Positions 1-9,839 of a DNA stretch of 64,000 nt are shown one piece after another (position 1 is the stretch's first letter; each line of letters begins with the position of its first letter). The DNA lies in assembly GCA_025267735.1 (NCBI GenBank), contig CM046304.1, forward strand, positions 7,750,001 to 7,814,000. Direction: 5' to 3'. Below the pieces are notes generated by a model that ran no database searches, was not told where the DNA came from, and was given only the letters and a program-made list of their open reading frames with translations. Origin of the DNA: Mactra quadrangularis. Taxonomy: Eukaryota > Mollusca > Bivalvia > Venerida > Mactridae. Made by a program: the position numbers and the translations under genes.

Positions 1-1222
1 AGTGTTCAATTTTAACATGTTTTTGTTCATCCATAGAATGACTTCATTCAAACAGTTTTTAATACGATACAAGGCTTCAGTTTTGGACACATTGTCTACA
101 GGTTTAAATGAAATGTATAATTGTGAGTCGTCAGCATTAGTGATTCAAAAGACCATGTTTCCTACAAATGTCATCAACAGGCTTAGTATACATTGTTAAG
201 AACTTCGGGCCTAAAACAGATCCCTGAGGAATGCCATATTTAACAGAAACATGGTCAGAAAAGTCACCATCTATGCAAACAGTTTGAAAACGATCATTGA
301 GGTAGGATGAGATCCACAAAAGAGAATTATCCACAATACCATAAAGGGAGCGAAGCCGATTAAGAAGTGTCTCATGATCTATCGTATCAAAGGCAGCTGA
401 CAAGTCAAGCATAACAAGAACAGCAACATTATTACTGTCCAAGGAGGTTAATAGATCATTTTGAACTTTCAACAATGCTGTCTCTGTTGAATGATATTTA
501 CGATATGCTGACTGATGTAGTTCATGTAACGAGTGTTCAGCTAGATGACTTTCTAAGCGATTATTCACCACTTTTTCAAGTATTTTACCAATACACTGAA
601 GGTTTGAAACTGGTCTATAGTTCTTTAAGACAGCAGAATCTAGTCCAGGTATTTTCAATAAAGGACGTATAATGACACTCTTCAAAGACTTTGGTACAGA
701 GCATGAACTGATTGAAGCATTTATGATTTGTGTAATGATAGGTACTAGCTCATCAATACAAGCCTTCAGTAACCAAGTTGGCAGTGGGTCAAGTTCACAT
801 GATTTATTTGGTGCAGCCAGTATCAGTTTTTTAACCTCTTCTTGAGATGCAAGAGACATAATACTTAGCTTTGTTTCTAAGTCAAATTCACAGGTAGTTT
901 CAACAGTAATTCCAGTATTTTGTTCAGCAATGTCACTTCTAATAGTTTCTATTTTTGAGATGAAAAAATCACTTAAGTTTTGAGAGAGTTCTTTTGCAGT
1001 GACACCTGCTGGGAGACTGCATTGATGTTTGTTATCACCTAGTAAGTGGTGTGTTATCTTAAACAAACTCTTGAAATCACTTCCGCAAGATTCTATTTTA
1101 TTGAAATAGTACTCTATATGTGCAGATTTAAGTAACTTGTTGTATTCTGAACAATAACTTCTATAAATTTGATGATCAACAGTTAGTTTACTTTGTTTCC
1201 ATTTTCGCTCTAACTTAAGCTA
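1..1222 (-). pseudogene. Reverse transcriptase domain of the L2/CR1-like LINE
   Basis: Open in one frame from about 1222 down to 137. The segment starts with a linker (LERKWKQSK) and runs through RT motifs: SCELDPLPTWLLK, the NYRPVSNL block, motif A LDLSAAFDTIDH and motif B GIPQGSVLGP. The part after motif B is diverged. At 137 the frame is lost. In the next frame positions 1-136 encode ADDSQLYISFKP and onward, so motif C is present as NADD instead of the usual YADD. The catalytic loop is therefore both frameshifted and changed at its aromatic residue, so no active polymerase can be made. Confidence 0.85.
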
Positions 1223-1565
1223 CAGTCCCATAAACATAAAAATAGCCGTGAGGGCACCGTACGGGCACCGTGCGATCAAGCTCCACAAGGACCTATACGA
1301 ACACTTGCGTACCCCTACGAACTGTTACGTTTTTACCAGGGTCTGTAAGATGAGCAAGGGATACACGTTCATCAGTTTCAGAGTCAAATTGTGAACAAAA
1401 TAGTGGCCGATTATGGATTTAACATGCATATCTTCCAGCTACGGCTCTGTACGGATATGTTGTTTTGTGCAATGTGCGTACCGTCACCTTAATACGCAAG
1501 GCTTCCTACGGCCTACGACTGTCTGCACTTACGGGTCCGTAACAAGCCACGATTTTATGGGACTG
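1223..1565. mobile_element. MITE-like insertion in the LINE
   Basis: A 343-bp block interrupts the LINE coding frame between EAKQRKRN and LKLERKW. Its ends are inverted: CAGTCCCATAAA at the left and TTTATGGGACTG at the right. The interior is rich in TACGG/CCGTA words, unlike the flanks. I could not define a target duplication. It looks like a non-autonomous DNA transposon. Confidence 0.65.
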
Positions 1566-2472
1566 AGGCATTACGCTTGCGTTGCTTTGCTTCATGTAGC
1601 TCTTCACTCCAAGCACAGTGTGATCGTAATGTTATGATGTTTGAATTTGCTGGAGCATGATGGTCAATAAGTTTTGTTAATCCTTTTATGTAAGGGTCAA
1701 GTAGATCATCAGGGTTCATACTTAGGTTGTTTAGCCAGTTTGACCTTAATAGGTCTTGTCTAAAGTTATTTATGTCAATAGCACGTAATTTACGGTAAGT
1801 AACAGTTTTCCGTAGAAGAGCAGGCCTTGTGATGTTTGCACTGAAGGGTACAGCAAAATGGTCGCCAAGACAAGGGTCAGTAACCGAGATGTCTGAGACT
1901 AAATCACAGTCTTCCTTAGTAATTAAGTCATCAAGTATGTGTCCTCGTGTATGTGTAGGTTCATTTACATGTTGTTTCATGCTACATGAATCTAATATAC
2001 TATTAAAGTTTTTGGTATCACGATCATTGGTAACATCGAGATGGAAGTTGAGGTCACCAACAATAATATACCTTTTATCACTTAGTGCATGTTGTGTTAA
2101 GAATAGGGGCCATTCCTCTTGAAGGAAGATATTGGTTTACAAGCCATTTACTTTAGATGGTGGTGGTCTGTACACTACTGACATCATTAACCCAACTCCA
2201 TTTACAGTCATGTTGCAGTCCAAGTGTTCAAATTGTTTGTAGTTGCCACTCGATTTAACTTTTGTTGTTGTAATAGAAGATTTATAGATTAAGGCAACAC
2301 CACCACCTCTTTTGGAATGATTTCTAGCAATATGTTTGATACTGTAACCATCTGGTACAAGTTTATTGATGCAGATTTTATCAATTGATGAACCAAGCCA
2401 AGTCTCAGTTAAAGCTATAATATCAAGGTTATTTGATACTATGTAGTTATGTACAGATTTAGCACATAGCAT
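1566..2472 (-). pseudogene. APE-type endonuclease of the L2/CR1-like LINE
   Basis: One frame on the minus strand, interrupted by a single TAA near 2138. Visible endonuclease landmarks are the ALTETWL block with the catalytic Glu, SVVYRPPP, the GDLNFHLD block with the metal-binding Asp/Asn, and LGDHFAV, which corresponds to the usual SDH block with Ser changed to Gly. The segment ends in the basic stretch EAKQRKRN where the MITE at 1223-1565 cuts in. In the family this domain nicks target DNA for target-primed reverse transcription. Here it is a relic. Confidence 0.8.
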
Positions 2473-3561
2473 TTTCCCCTCGTCCAATCAGCTGTCGAGG
2501 ATTGTTGATAGTAGACATGTACTATATTGTATAGTATGGCGTTTAAAGACACAACTATTCTAAATTTAGACACCTGTCTTGCATGCTTTTTCGTGGTTAG
2601 ATATGACAGTAGTATTTCAGTATGTTACGGTAAATGAACACAACTACTGAGGCCCTGCAATGAGTGCATGAGTTCAAATGCTGTGTTGGTATCTTTGTAT
2701 TGAATAAAAATAATTAATAAGAATTAGTATGTCCCGAATTGACATCGTTCTTTGCCGTTTCGTGTTCGAGTTATCAAAACTTTGAAACAGCTAAAGTAAT
2801 TAAGTGTGCCAACATAGACAGTGAGACATTGGATGCCAACGCCTGAGTGATAGTAATTGGCTCTCATTTTCTTCGAACAGCCGAACAAAACTGTTCAGTT
2901 TTACCGAGTTATATTTTTCGCCATTTGTAACCCATATAATGGACAATTAGGAGGGTTTGGTAGCCAAGTTTGGCACTGCTTAAGTCCAACTCAAAAATAT
3001 ATATCATAATAAAATTATGTCTGACCGTTGACCAGTTAACAAAATTGTCGTTTGCTCAATTAAATGTCTGATAAATTTAATTTTATTTCTTTTAATATGG
3101 TTTTCATTTTGACTTCATGTCAAACAGTTGAGAACCCGATGAAGAGTTACCTGTTTTCCGAATAATAGCATGAAATTAAGTAAGAAACAATTTACTTACG
3201 TAATTCTGTAAGTTATTCATTGATACAGTACACAATACAGTAGTAAAAATATTGATATATCTATGCAGGGGCCTAAATTTATATCACATGCCAGCAAGCA
3301 CGAGAAAGTCATGAAACATGTGATACTTGAAAATTTCACCTCTAATATGATGTAACCACTATACTACAATTTTCTTTTGATGTTTGTGTCTTTTAAATGA
3401 CCTACTTATAGCGTGTTGAACTTGGGAAAAATGCTGTGCTAAGTCAGTTAGATTATGCTTTCATTTTACTATACTTTCATTTTACTATAAGGTTCAGTGC
3501 TCGGGGCTCCGCCCCTCGCACTAAACCTTATAGTAAAATGAAAACATAATCTAACTAATAC
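2473..3561. other. 1.1-kb insertion splitting the LINE endonuclease
   Basis: The LINE protein stops at ...RSVKNKTM (around 3562) and resumes at MLCAKSVHNYIV (around 2472), so about 1.09 kb between them is foreign. It contains no ORF I would call a gene. It includes the 3447-3556 hairpin, which sits right at one junction. The insertion class is unknown. A short ATG is repeated at the two junctions but is too short to prove a target duplication. Confidence 0.6.
3447..3556. repeat. Hairpin with GC-rich tip
   Basis: GTTAGATTATG...TTCATTTTACTATAAGG on the left is mirrored by CCTTATAGTAAAATGAAAAC...AATCTAAC on the right, around the core CTCGGGGCTCCGCCCCTCG. The left arm carries an extra copy of TTCATTTTACTATA. 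It could form a long stem and is probably the end of a mobile element. Confidence 0.75.
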
Positions 3562-3851
3562 ATAGTCTTGTTTTTCACTGATCTTGTATTTATACAAACA
3601 ATACGTAATTTGTTAGATTTCTTATGTAGTACATTGATTGTAGGTATTTGTTTACACATCACTAGCTGGTCTTGGTGAGCACCACTCTGTTCATCGAGTT
3701 GTTTTGATTGTGTATTCCCAATATGTGAAATAGTTTCAATATGCTGAGGGAATTCTCTCAAGTTTGTTTTCTTAATAGATCTATTGTATGATCCACCCTT
3801 GGACCCTCTGTATGAATAAATTCCCAACACTTTCAGCTTTTTACTGTACAA
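3562..3851 (-). pseudogene. N-terminal segment of the L2/CR1-like LINE ORF2
   Basis: About 96 codons ending in RIVCINTRSVKNKTM, the start of the endonuclease fold, whose next residues lie beyond the insertion at 2473. The preceding residues (GIYSYRGSKGG and onward) are basic and Ser/Gly rich, as in N-terminal extensions of this LINE group. An in-frame stop lies just upstream, and I do not recognise a separate ORF1. Confidence 0.65.
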
Positions 3852-4228
3852 TTATCAAGTAAAATTTTGCCTCTAGCTGATCTCCCCAATAAAAACAAGT
3901 CTCCTTTGTTATACTTCATAATCCTATGACTACATGTACTCAACTTTATAACATAGGTAAATCCAGGTATTGTGCACTCATGCAGAACAATATTGCTTAT
4001 TTATAATTCAAAATTCAAGTTCAAATATCTTTAAAACTAAAAATTAAATCCATAAAATGATTCTGTAGAAACATCCACTATATATTCATAAAGTATATGT
4101 ACAAATATCAACACAATATGTTAGCTATATCCAACAAAAATCACAAAAAAAACAGAGCAGAAGAATGTGCAGCCAACAATTTTGGCGCAAAATGCAATAC
4201 ATATAAATACAATATATAAACACAAGTT
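3852..4228. other. No gene seen
   Basis: AT-rich sequence between the LINE and the 5S-derived repeat. It may be LINE 5' untranslated sequence. I see no coding or RNA signal. Confidence 0.4.
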
Positions 4229-4372
4229 TAACGAGCGGTTATCACAGCAGGAGTTTACTTTGAGAGCGTAAAGCGCTGGACAGGTATCAAAGTTAAGCAA
4301 CGAAATGTAAAGTAAGTGGTTGGATGGGTGACCGTAGAGGTTTACTGTTAGCGCAAAGCGCATTACATAATT
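4229..4372 (+). mobile_element. 5S rRNA-derived repeat (SINE3-like) fragment
   Basis: AGTTAAGCAACG (about 4290-4301) and TTGGATGGGTGACCG (about 4320-4334) match the box A and box C regions of eukaryotic 5S rRNA in correct order and near-correct spacing. The surrounding 5S positions are diverged and the 5' half is absent. It is flanked by related GCGTAAAGCGC and GCGCAAAGCGC words. This fits a 5S-headed SINE or 5S pseudogene, not a working 5S gene. Confidence 0.7.
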
Positions 4373-4382
4373 ATTTTTTTGT

Positions 4383-4520
4383 TAGGATACAACAAATTGA
4401 TCATATGTTCATCGGATTTCCCGCACCTTAAAATCCGAAAATGAAAAATATATATATATTTTGCCTCCGCACCTTGAAATTAACGCATCATAAATTTCGG
4501 AAAAGTCAAAAATTTTGGCA
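4383..4520 (-). repeat. Dispersed repeat, copy 1
   Basis: Contains TCGGATTTCCCGCACCTTAA and AATCCGAAAATG. The reverse complement of this block matches 38740-38945, including GGTGCGGGAAATCCGA and the adjacent GATCAA...TTGTTGT. Two inverted, diverged copies of one interspersed repeat. Confidence 0.7.
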
Positions 4521-6104
4521 CTCGGCCAAGTAGGATTACACTGAAAATCATTAATTTGAGTTCTATATAGCAATATAAATCAGTATAATTTCACTATTAC
4601 GGTAAGGTAGTAATGTATTCTTGTTAACATATGGCATTAGAAATTACAATGACACAATCCTTTGTTCAGAAGGGCCTTTTAGACCGTAAACTGAACGTCT
4701 ACACTCTCTACACAGCTTATCTTGATGTGTGACGTCATACGTGCCTTTGTAGTGTAAAAATATGAAGATCGATCGACTTCTTAAGGGCCTATCAAAGGGC
4801 CTAAGGGATATTTTGACGACTTTTTTAACGTGTATGGGGCCCTTTAACCTCTTCTATCCTACTTCTAACTAGTTTTAAATTCAATTGAATTTGCATCTGG
4901 AGTAAGTGTTAACTTGCTTTAGCATAGAACTACTTATTACGTGATTACTTTATAGTCTATAGATTTATGGTTATATGTTATATAAGAAAGTCCATACTTT
5001 CTGTGCTCTTTTCAACTTTTTGTAAATAAATGTCTTAGAAACCACATAAATGTATTCTTCGCGTTTTGCTCGCTTTTCAGAAATCAAAATATGGAAACAA
5101 ACTACAAAGAACAATGTATGTAGGCTCTGACTTGGAATCGAGCACATGAAACCTAGATTGGTTGTCAGGTGAGCTGCCCAATGAGTCATATTTCTATTTT
5201 TCATTTGCCCTTTGAGACTTTTCTCTGTCTTACATAAAGAGTACGCAGCAAGCAGACTAAGGATTGCCTTGACTCCTACATATTTCTGATATCTGATTGT
5301 ACTTTGTCATTTATTGTAACAGACATTACAGTCATAGTCATTATTTTATAATAATTATAATTTCTTATCAATTTATGTGTATTTTTTGTTAATATACAAC
5401 ACTGAACTGTTTCCCGCCTCCAGGAGTCACAGGTTAAACAACGAGTTATATAAGAAAGTGTTCAAAAATATTCTCTAACTATGAGGCCTAGAACTTTCAT
5501 ATTGATCATGTGGCATTACCAAAAGGTCCTCACCAAAGATTGTTCATGTTATGCCTTTGGTGTCAAGTTAGCAAGAACTCAACGTGTCAGTCACTCTATT
5601 TAAAACAGAAAAAGATAAGTTGATCAAATCAGCCCAAATAATTAAAAAAGCGAGTGAACCTTGAAGCATGCCTTTACTGGGTTAACTCTTTCAAGCATTG
5701 CAGAGAAATAAGACGCTTAAACGTCAAAAACTTGTTATTTGTGCCATCAAATGTCCTATAAACGACTAATTTTGGATCACTGAAAATAATCATAATGATA
5801 ATTTCAAACCAATGTCTAAATTATACCTTTATAAGTATTGTAATTATATTATAATATCTTCTCCGTTTTCATCAGTCTAACTACTATTATTATTAGTGGG
5901 ATAATCATTATTTTGGCGTTTAATATGAGGAAAACTTTATTCTGACATTCGATGACATTGCTTTGTTTAGATGTTCTTTAAACAGAATAAATTTTCCAAA
6001 AACAAGTTAAATACATAATTTGGTCCGTAATGGGATGTTCAATCTCCTTGGCATGTTATATTGGTGTTACAAAGCTTCATAAATAAATTACAACAAAACC
6101 ATTC
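4521..6104. other. No gene seen
   Basis: AT-rich, with no ORF of coding character and no RNA signal. Short minus-strand ORFs near 4971-5204 have no recognisable similarity. Confidence 0.4.
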
Positions 6105-6222
6105 TGTTCTATCTCCACAAATCCAATGTGACTTGCAAATTAGACTGTTCTAACTTATTTGACCATACATATCATCGATACATGTCACATAACCTGTTGG
6201 GCCTATGCAACAGACTGTTCTA
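6105..6222 (+). repeat. TGTTCTA cluster, left
   Basis: TGTTCTA occurs at 6105, 6146 and 6216, the first inside CTGTTCTATCTCCA. The same words in the same orientation recur at 10506-10613, on the other side of the transposase remnant. Confidence 0.55.
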
Positions 6223-6858
6223 AGTGAATATGACTGAATTACATTTTAAAAACACAGTGCTCTAAATCCAAGTTATCGTATCAAAGTAGCATATAAATCA
6301 CGTGATGGCAGGACGCCCGCCATATTGTACAAAACATTTTGAGTTTACAGGTTATGCAACGTTTGCTGTTTAGTTCATATATTTACTAAATGTAAGTATT
6401 GATTCATATTATGTGTTTATTGATTAACTCCAATCATTAACAATTATTGTAAATTACCTGCAACTAATTAAACAGCACACAAAACTTATCATACTTTCAG
6501 ATGATTTCGGATGTGTTTTTTCGGATAAGAACACCTGTGATCATACGATTTCATCCAAAAACTTGTAAACAAGAAATGTTTGTATGTTCTTAACTTTCTC
6601 GAATAAAGAAAATTTATACACATTATACGTTTATGTATTTTCAGAATGCATTAATTTTCTAAATAATAGATGACTTTAACGTAACAACATTTTTATACCA
6701 GTCAGTAGGAAGAAACATATTCCTAACAATATTTTTGTTAGTCTTGTAATGCGTCTTTGAATTTCTAAATGTGTATTACAATAAGTTTATTTTTCATACA
6801 CAGACGCTCTTTACGTATGACTTTTCAAATATAAATTATGCCATTTTCCACCTTTCAG
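6223..6858. other. Possible upstream exon and intron of the F-box segment
   Basis: A CGCCCGCCATATTG stretch near 6314 is followed by a GTAAGT donor at about 6395. A pyrimidine-rich tract ending TTTCAG lies at 6853-6858. This could be a non-coding first exon plus intron for the segment that follows. Only splice-like motifs support it. Confidence 0.25.
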
Positions 6859-7576
6859 GTCTCTTCAAGTAGATCTGTTTTCGTTGCCGTTTTAAGTTAT
6901 TGCTAGAATTTTTTCATACCTACGATTAGATGAACTTCTAACAAACACAAACAGAACGTGTAAAGCATTCAACAACATAATTACCAATACTTCATACCTT
7001 TGGCGAGAATTTGAATTTGACCAGCCATTGCATTTTCATGAAGGAACTCTTGAAAGAATTTTTCAGCATTCCAGAGGATTTGAAATTTTTCTTATTCCCT
7101 ATAGCGGCTACAGCTATCTTGTTCCACACATTGACTTTTTATTTTCAAAACACTTTCAAGGGAACAAATTGTATTGGCTAAATATCAGTGAATGTCCAAT
7201 ATCTACATTGTGTTTTTTGAAACAGTGCATCAATTTACAAATTCTTTCTGTTGATGGTTGTAAAAACCTAGTGGATGAAGACTTTTTAGCTATCAAATAC
7301 TGCAACAAGATTGATCAACTGCATGTATCATTTACGAGAATTTCCCCCGACACTCTTATCCAAATATTAAAACAAAACCAGTTGACAGTGTTTGATGCTT
7401 GTGGTGTGCAGTTCTCTTTGGAACAATGCTCAGCTGTAATGCAGATAAGCGAATCGCTTCTGTTCTTTCATCTATCACTAGATGGGATTAGTGAAATAAG
7501 AACACGATTTAAGAGGGAATTCAAAGACATTTATAGAAGTTGTAATTTTCACTTGTTTGAAAAAGAATCGCAGTAA
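6859..7576 (+). pseudogene. F-box/leucine-rich-repeat protein segment
   Basis: After a TTTCAG acceptor the frame reads DLFSLPF, then a TAA stop at 6893-6895, then VIARIFSYLRLDELLTNTNR, CKAF, YLWREFEF. That matches an F-box (LP-E-I-FSYL...LL...CK-F...LW) with one nonsense change where Glu is expected. The rest is open to 7576 and contains leucine-rich repeats such as LYWLNISECPIS and LQILSVDGCKNL, followed by LHVSFTRIS, as in FBXL/AMN1-type proteins. F-box proteins select substrates for SCF ubiquitin ligases by binding Skp1 through the F-box. The protein is short for an FBXL. It may be a decayed host gene or a segment picked up by the neighbouring transposon; a recent stop or assembly error is also possible. 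Confidence 0.6.
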
Positions 7577-9839
7577 ATACTCTTTAGAAGAAGCTGTAGC
7601 AATTGTAACTGATGATATTATTTCAGCAAATGAGTTTGAAGATAAATTCAACAGTAAATTATAGACAGCTGATGGAAATTTAAATTCTTACGACAATCAA
7701 AACGCTGAATCTAACAGAGGTGGACATCTTTTTAACACTGAAAATTCCATAAACTATTCGAATTTGGACTCTGAATCGGAAAATGCCGCACAGCAAGACA
7801 ATGAAAAAGATGAAGAAAATGTGCCTATTGAAATTTATATTACGGACCAGCATGTTGACGATGAAAACAATGCTATCAAATTAGATATAAATAATAATTA
7901 TTCAAACAGTCATGAGCTTATTGAAAAGTCACCAGATCTGAATCGTACAGTACAAGATTTTAGCGGTGAATTAAACAATGATAGCATTATCGAAGCAGAA
8001 AAGATTAATGAAAATGACATGCAGATAAATGAAACGGATAGTGAAAGTCAAAACGAAAGAAATAGTGTTAACAATAAAGAAATTAGAAACAATGATCACA
8101 ATAGTGACTGTAATGACAATGTCAGACAGGGTCGCAAAAAGTTGAAAAATCCAACATTGTGGAAACAAAACATCAGAAAAAGAAGAAGGCAATCTGGCGA
8201 AGAATACATGGAAGTTAATGGTAAATTGCGAAGGGCTAGAGAATTACGGATAAAGAAAGACTGTACTGGCTGTAAATATCACTGCTCTTAGAAACTTTCA
8301 ATGGAAAACCGGAAAGAAATATTTGACTATTTTTGGTCTTTCAACGATTCTGACAAAAATGTTTTTTTATGCACAAACAACATCTAAAGTGTTAAAAGCT
8401 CGTCAAAGAACAAATTCTGAGCAGTCCAAAAGACAATTTACATACATATATTACTTTCTAAAGGGTCAAGATAAGATCAAAGTGTGTAAACGTTTTTACT
8501 TACAAACATTAGACATCAGCTAGAGGCGTATGGAATGGTTTCATAGAAAGTCTGATGAAAACAGAAGTTATGAAGATTGTAGGGGTAAAGCAACGAAAAA
8601 GAAAATTTCGGTAGCTGACGAAGATTTTATTAGAAATCACATAAATTCTTTCCCGACAATACCATCACATTACTGCCGCGCTACAACAAGTAAAAGTTAT
8701 TTACAATCAGGTTTATCTGTAACACAAATGTATCATTTATACGTAGAAGAGTGTTTAAAATGCAACAGGGATTCCAGGCCTATTCATCACTATAGACGGA
8801 TTTTTAACACTGAGTTCAATATTGGATTTAATCAACCGAAAAAGGATCGATGTGATTTATGTCAACAGTATGACATTCAAGCACAAAGTGTTACTATCGC
8901 TGTTTCTGAGGAATTTGCTCATATATAAGAGAATCATATCAATGATAAGTTAGCAACGAAAGAAGAAAGAGACTAAGACCGTGAAGGCAATGAAGCAGTA
9001 ATTTCTTTTGATATGCAAAATGTTATCACTTGTCCAAGGGCTAATGTATCTTACTTTTTTTACAAGAGAAAGTAAAATGTTTTTAATCTTACATCGCATT
9101 GTTCCATAGGTAAGATTGCATATAATGTTATCTGGAATGAATTTATAGCTGGTAGAGGCGCTAATGAAATCGCCATTGCATTGGTCCTAGTTTTGGCAGA
9201 TGTTTTAAAGCAAAATCCTGGTATTCAACGTTTTGTTTTGTGGTCAGATTCTTGTGTACCACAGAACAGGAACTCAGTTATGACGTTTGTTTTAAGAAAT
9301 TTTTTATTTTGTCATAGTGAAGTCAGGGAAATTGTTCAAAAGTTTGGTACACCAGGACACTGCCATTCAAGAGGTTGATAATGTGTTCTCATACATTGAG
9401 AAACACTTTAAATGTGTGCAGATATATAGCCCATTAAGCGTAGTTAAAGAACTCAAAAAGGTCCGGCCTGCTAACATGAGAATTATTCAATTATCAGCAA
9501 AAGATTTACCAGACTTCTTCAACTTGTTTCAAATACAGTAGCGTACCATTTACAAAAGTAAAATGCATTAAGCTGACATCTGAATTACCTATGCATGTTC
9601 AGTACAGATTAAGCTTTAATGAATCCCAGTTCAGCATAGTTTATCTTGTTCGTCAAACAAGATCAGGAAAGACTATTGGAATTGACAGAACACCATTCAT
9701 TCATTATCTGAAAACTAAACCAAACATTTCTGATGATAAGTTAAAAGATATTGAATCTATGCTTAAGTTTATTCCAGACGAAGATAAAACATACTTAGGA
9801 AACCTTTGTAAAATTCAGACCAAAACGACTGTTTCCTGA
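7570..9839 (+). pseudogene. Transposase-like gene, decayed
   Basis: Pieces of one protein in three frames. It begins KYSLEEAVAIVTDDIISA, then a TAG at 7662, an acidic Asn/Asp/Glu-rich region (7764-8100), a basic RKRRR stretch and a CTGCKYHC metal-binding motif at about 8265. After further stops come KVCKRFYLQTLDIS, FPTIPSHYCR, FNTEF and CDLCQQYDIQ. Then come a WSDSCVPQNRN block at 9240, corresponding to the YSDNCGGQNRN block I recall from this animal family, and PGH plus AIQEVDNVFSYIEKHFK split by a frameshift near 9360. I know this architecture from multi-copy proteins in insects and molluscs, thought to be RNase H-fold transposases. I cannot name the superfamily. At least four stops or shifts make it a relic. 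Confidence 0.65.

Larger units (their letters stand above)
1..3851 (-). mobile_element. L2/CR1-like non-LTR retrotransposon, broken copy
   Basis: Minus-strand LINE read from about 3851 down past the left edge of the window. In order it shows an N-terminal extension ending in RIVCINTRSVKNKT, an APE-type endonuclease (DIIALTETWL, GDLNFHLD, LGDHFAV) and a reverse transcriptase (DPLPTWLLK, LDLSAAFDTIDH, GIPQGSVLGP). These motifs and their order are those of L2/CR1-group elements. The copy is dead: it carries an in-frame stop near 2138, a frameshift near 137, an NADD in place of the YADD catalytic box, and two insertions (1223-1565 and about 2473-3561). The 3' end lies outside the window. The L2/CR1 grouping is inferred from motif style only. 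Confidence 0.85.

Noticed and set aside
4229..4372. Functional 5S rRNA gene
   Set aside because: Only the internal promoter region is conserved; the 5' half and flanking stems are missing.
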